5,814 nucleotides of DNA from an uncultured Bacteroidia bacterium (GTDB lineage Bacteria > Bacteroidota > Bacteroidia > Bacteroidales > UBA932), in NCBI GenBank assembly GCA_902767465.1, contig CACXHM010000148.1, positions 1 to 5,814 on the forward strand, written 5' to 3'. A program made the position numbers and the translations under genes. A model generated the notes under the pieces. It had not been told where the DNA came from. It ran no database searches and saw nothing but the letters and a program-made list of their open reading frames with translations. Shown one piece after another: positions 4,933-5,814 of this stretch (within the stretch, counting starts at the first letter, position 1; each line of letters opens with the position of its first letter).

Positions 4933-5814
4933 TTATCCTTTTCTGAACTTGCCGTCGTCTTCCAGCATGCCGAGGTATGAATTGTAGCGTTCGGCGCTGA
5001 TGGTCCCCTCTTCGACGGCGGCCTTGACGGCGCAGCCGGGTTCGTGGGTATGGGTGCATGGTGTAAAGCGGCACCCTTCCGATGCCCGGAGCATTTCCGG
5101 AAAGTATTTTGCAATTTCCTCCTTCTCCAGTTCCACCAGTCCGAAGCCTCTCAGACCGGGGGAGTCGATCAGATAACCCGTTGGCACGGGGGAAGGACCG
5201 CTGATAGGATACATTTCGTAAAGCGAGGTGGTATGCTTGCCTTGAAGGTGTGCGACGGATATCTGCCCGATTTTGGGGTCGAGCGAGGGGTCGATGGCGT
5301 GGATGAGAGATGATTTTCCTACTCCGGATTCGCCCGAAAACAGGCTCAGGCGGCCGCTGCAGGCCTCCCGCAGTTTGTCGATCCCTTCGCCTGTCATGCA
5401 AGATGTTTCTATCACACGGTAGCCGGCTCCTTCGTAGATGCGGCGAAATTCCGCCACTGCCTCAGGAGCCTCGCTGCGGTACAAATCCACCTTGTTGAGG
5501 GCTATTACTACCGGAATCTTATAGACTTCGCAGGTTACCAGCATTCTGTCGAGGAAGGGAAGCTTGATTTCGGGGAAGAACAGGCTGACTGCGATTACGG
5601 CCTGATCCAGATTCGCGGCAATAATATGCGCCTGGCGGCTGAGGTTGGTAGATTTGCGGATCACATAGTTGCGTCTCGGCAGAATTTCAGTAATAACAGC
5701 TTTGTTCTCTGCTGCAATAGAGTATCTGACCCTGTCACCCACGGCTATGGGATTTGTGATTGTGGAGCGTTGCAAACGGACCTTGCCGCGAAGCACGGCA
5801 GGGAAAGGTTTCCA
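4933..5814 (-). CDS. rsgA: Ribosome small subunit-dependent GTPase A (5' end beyond window)
   Basis: RsgA (YjeQ/YloQ) is a circularly permuted GTPase that binds the 30S subunit late in assembly and checks the decoding centre. The frame is open to the right edge; 293 residues are visible, and perhaps 15-25 N-terminal residues are missing from a protein of usually about 300-350. Residues are numbered from the codon at 5814. An OB-fold N-terminal part (about 1-55, with TNPIAVGDRVRYS) is followed by the permuted motif order G4 NKVD (107-110), G1 GESGVGKSS (161-169) and G3 DSPG (217-220), with GKHTTS in the switch region between G1 and G3. The C-terminal zinc site has C248, C253, H255 and C261 in CRFTPCTHTHEPGC. 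GTG at 5796 is not taken as the start, because the frame continues upstream with plausible RsgA sequence (WKPFPAVLRGK). It is the first visible gene of the minus-strand unit, with guaA starting 13 nt after its TAA stop. Its promoter lies outside the window. Confidence 0.95.
   Translation of the reverse strand, partial: WKPFPAVLRGKVRLQRSTITNPIAVGDRVRYSIAAENKAVITEILPRRNYVIRKSTNLSRQAHIIAANLDQAVIAVSLFFPEIKLPFLDRMLVTCEVYKIPVVIALNKVDLYRSEAPEAVAEFRRIYEGAGYRVIETSCMTGEGIDKLREACSGRLSLFSGESGVGKSSLIHAIDPSLDPKIGQISVAHLQGKHTTSLYEMYPISGPSPVPTGYLIDSPGLRGFGLVELEKEEIAKYFPEMLRASEGCRFTPCTHTHEPGCAVKAAVEEGTISAERYNSYLGMLEDDGKFRKG

Noticed and set aside
4029..4946. Open frame of 305 codons on the plus strand opposite guaA
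   Set aside because: It is antisense to a strongly conserved gene, recognisable as complementary codons of GuaA, and has no family features of its own. Long antisense frames are common opposite GC-rich coding DNA.
4920..5114. Longer start for guaA reaching into rsgA
   Set aside because: The extra 65 residues (MQNTFRKCSGHRKG...) have no GuaA or amidotransferase character and overlap the conserved RsgA zinc-site region in another frame.
5787..5796. GTG at 5796 as the true start of rsgA
   Set aside because: The frame stays open to the window edge, and the conserved N-terminal OB-fold needs more residues than this start would give.
5801..5814. Inverted repeat GGAAA/TTTCC at the right edge
   Set aside because: Lies in the rsgA coding frame, is very short, and cannot be judged at the edge of the window.

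Overview
The window looks like chromosomal DNA from a Bacteroidetes member, probably order Bacteroidales and perhaps an uncultured gut lineage. Three things point there: the protein flavour of RNase R, RsgA and the MATE transporter; two exact matches to the Bacteroidetes -7 promoter box TAnnTTTG in the one real intergenic gap; and the lack of clear Shine-Dalgarno sequences. This assignment is recognition from memory, not a search.

Layout. (1) Positions 1-1132, minus strand: the first 377 codons of RNase R (rnr), running off the left edge. Its last visible stretch, up to about position 80, is not normal RNase R. It is a compact array of three adjacent hairpins with a period-20 GGGAGGGG repeat, read through in frame. 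(2) Positions 1133-1342: a 210-bp divergent promoter region with a promoter box for each flanking gene and a long imperfect dyad between them. (3) Positions 1343-2548, plus strand: a secreted calcineurin-type metallophosphoesterase with an N-terminal beta-sandwich. (4) Positions 2527-5814, minus strand: a tight three-gene unit read right to left: rsgA (5' end cut by the window edge), then guaA, then a DinF-like MATE efflux transporter. The gap between rsgA and guaA is 13 nt. guaA overlaps the transporter by 10 nt. The transporter converges on the phosphoesterase with a 22-nt overlap of coding ends.

How the genes relate. RNase R (RNA decay and rRNA quality control) and RsgA (GTPase for late 30S maturation) are housekeeping RNA and ribosome functions. 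GuaA makes GMP from XMP, so it feeds the GTP pool RsgA uses. The transporter appears to be translated from the same message by coupling. The phosphoesterase is a separate envelope or periplasmic enzyme of unknown substrate.

The two least ordinary points are the hairpin element read in frame inside the catalytic domain of RNase R, and a GuaA that consists only of the ATP-pyrophosphatase and dimerisation domains with no glutaminase domain. I see no mobile-element genes, CRISPR array, tRNA or rRNA, and no evidence of a novel multi-gene system.
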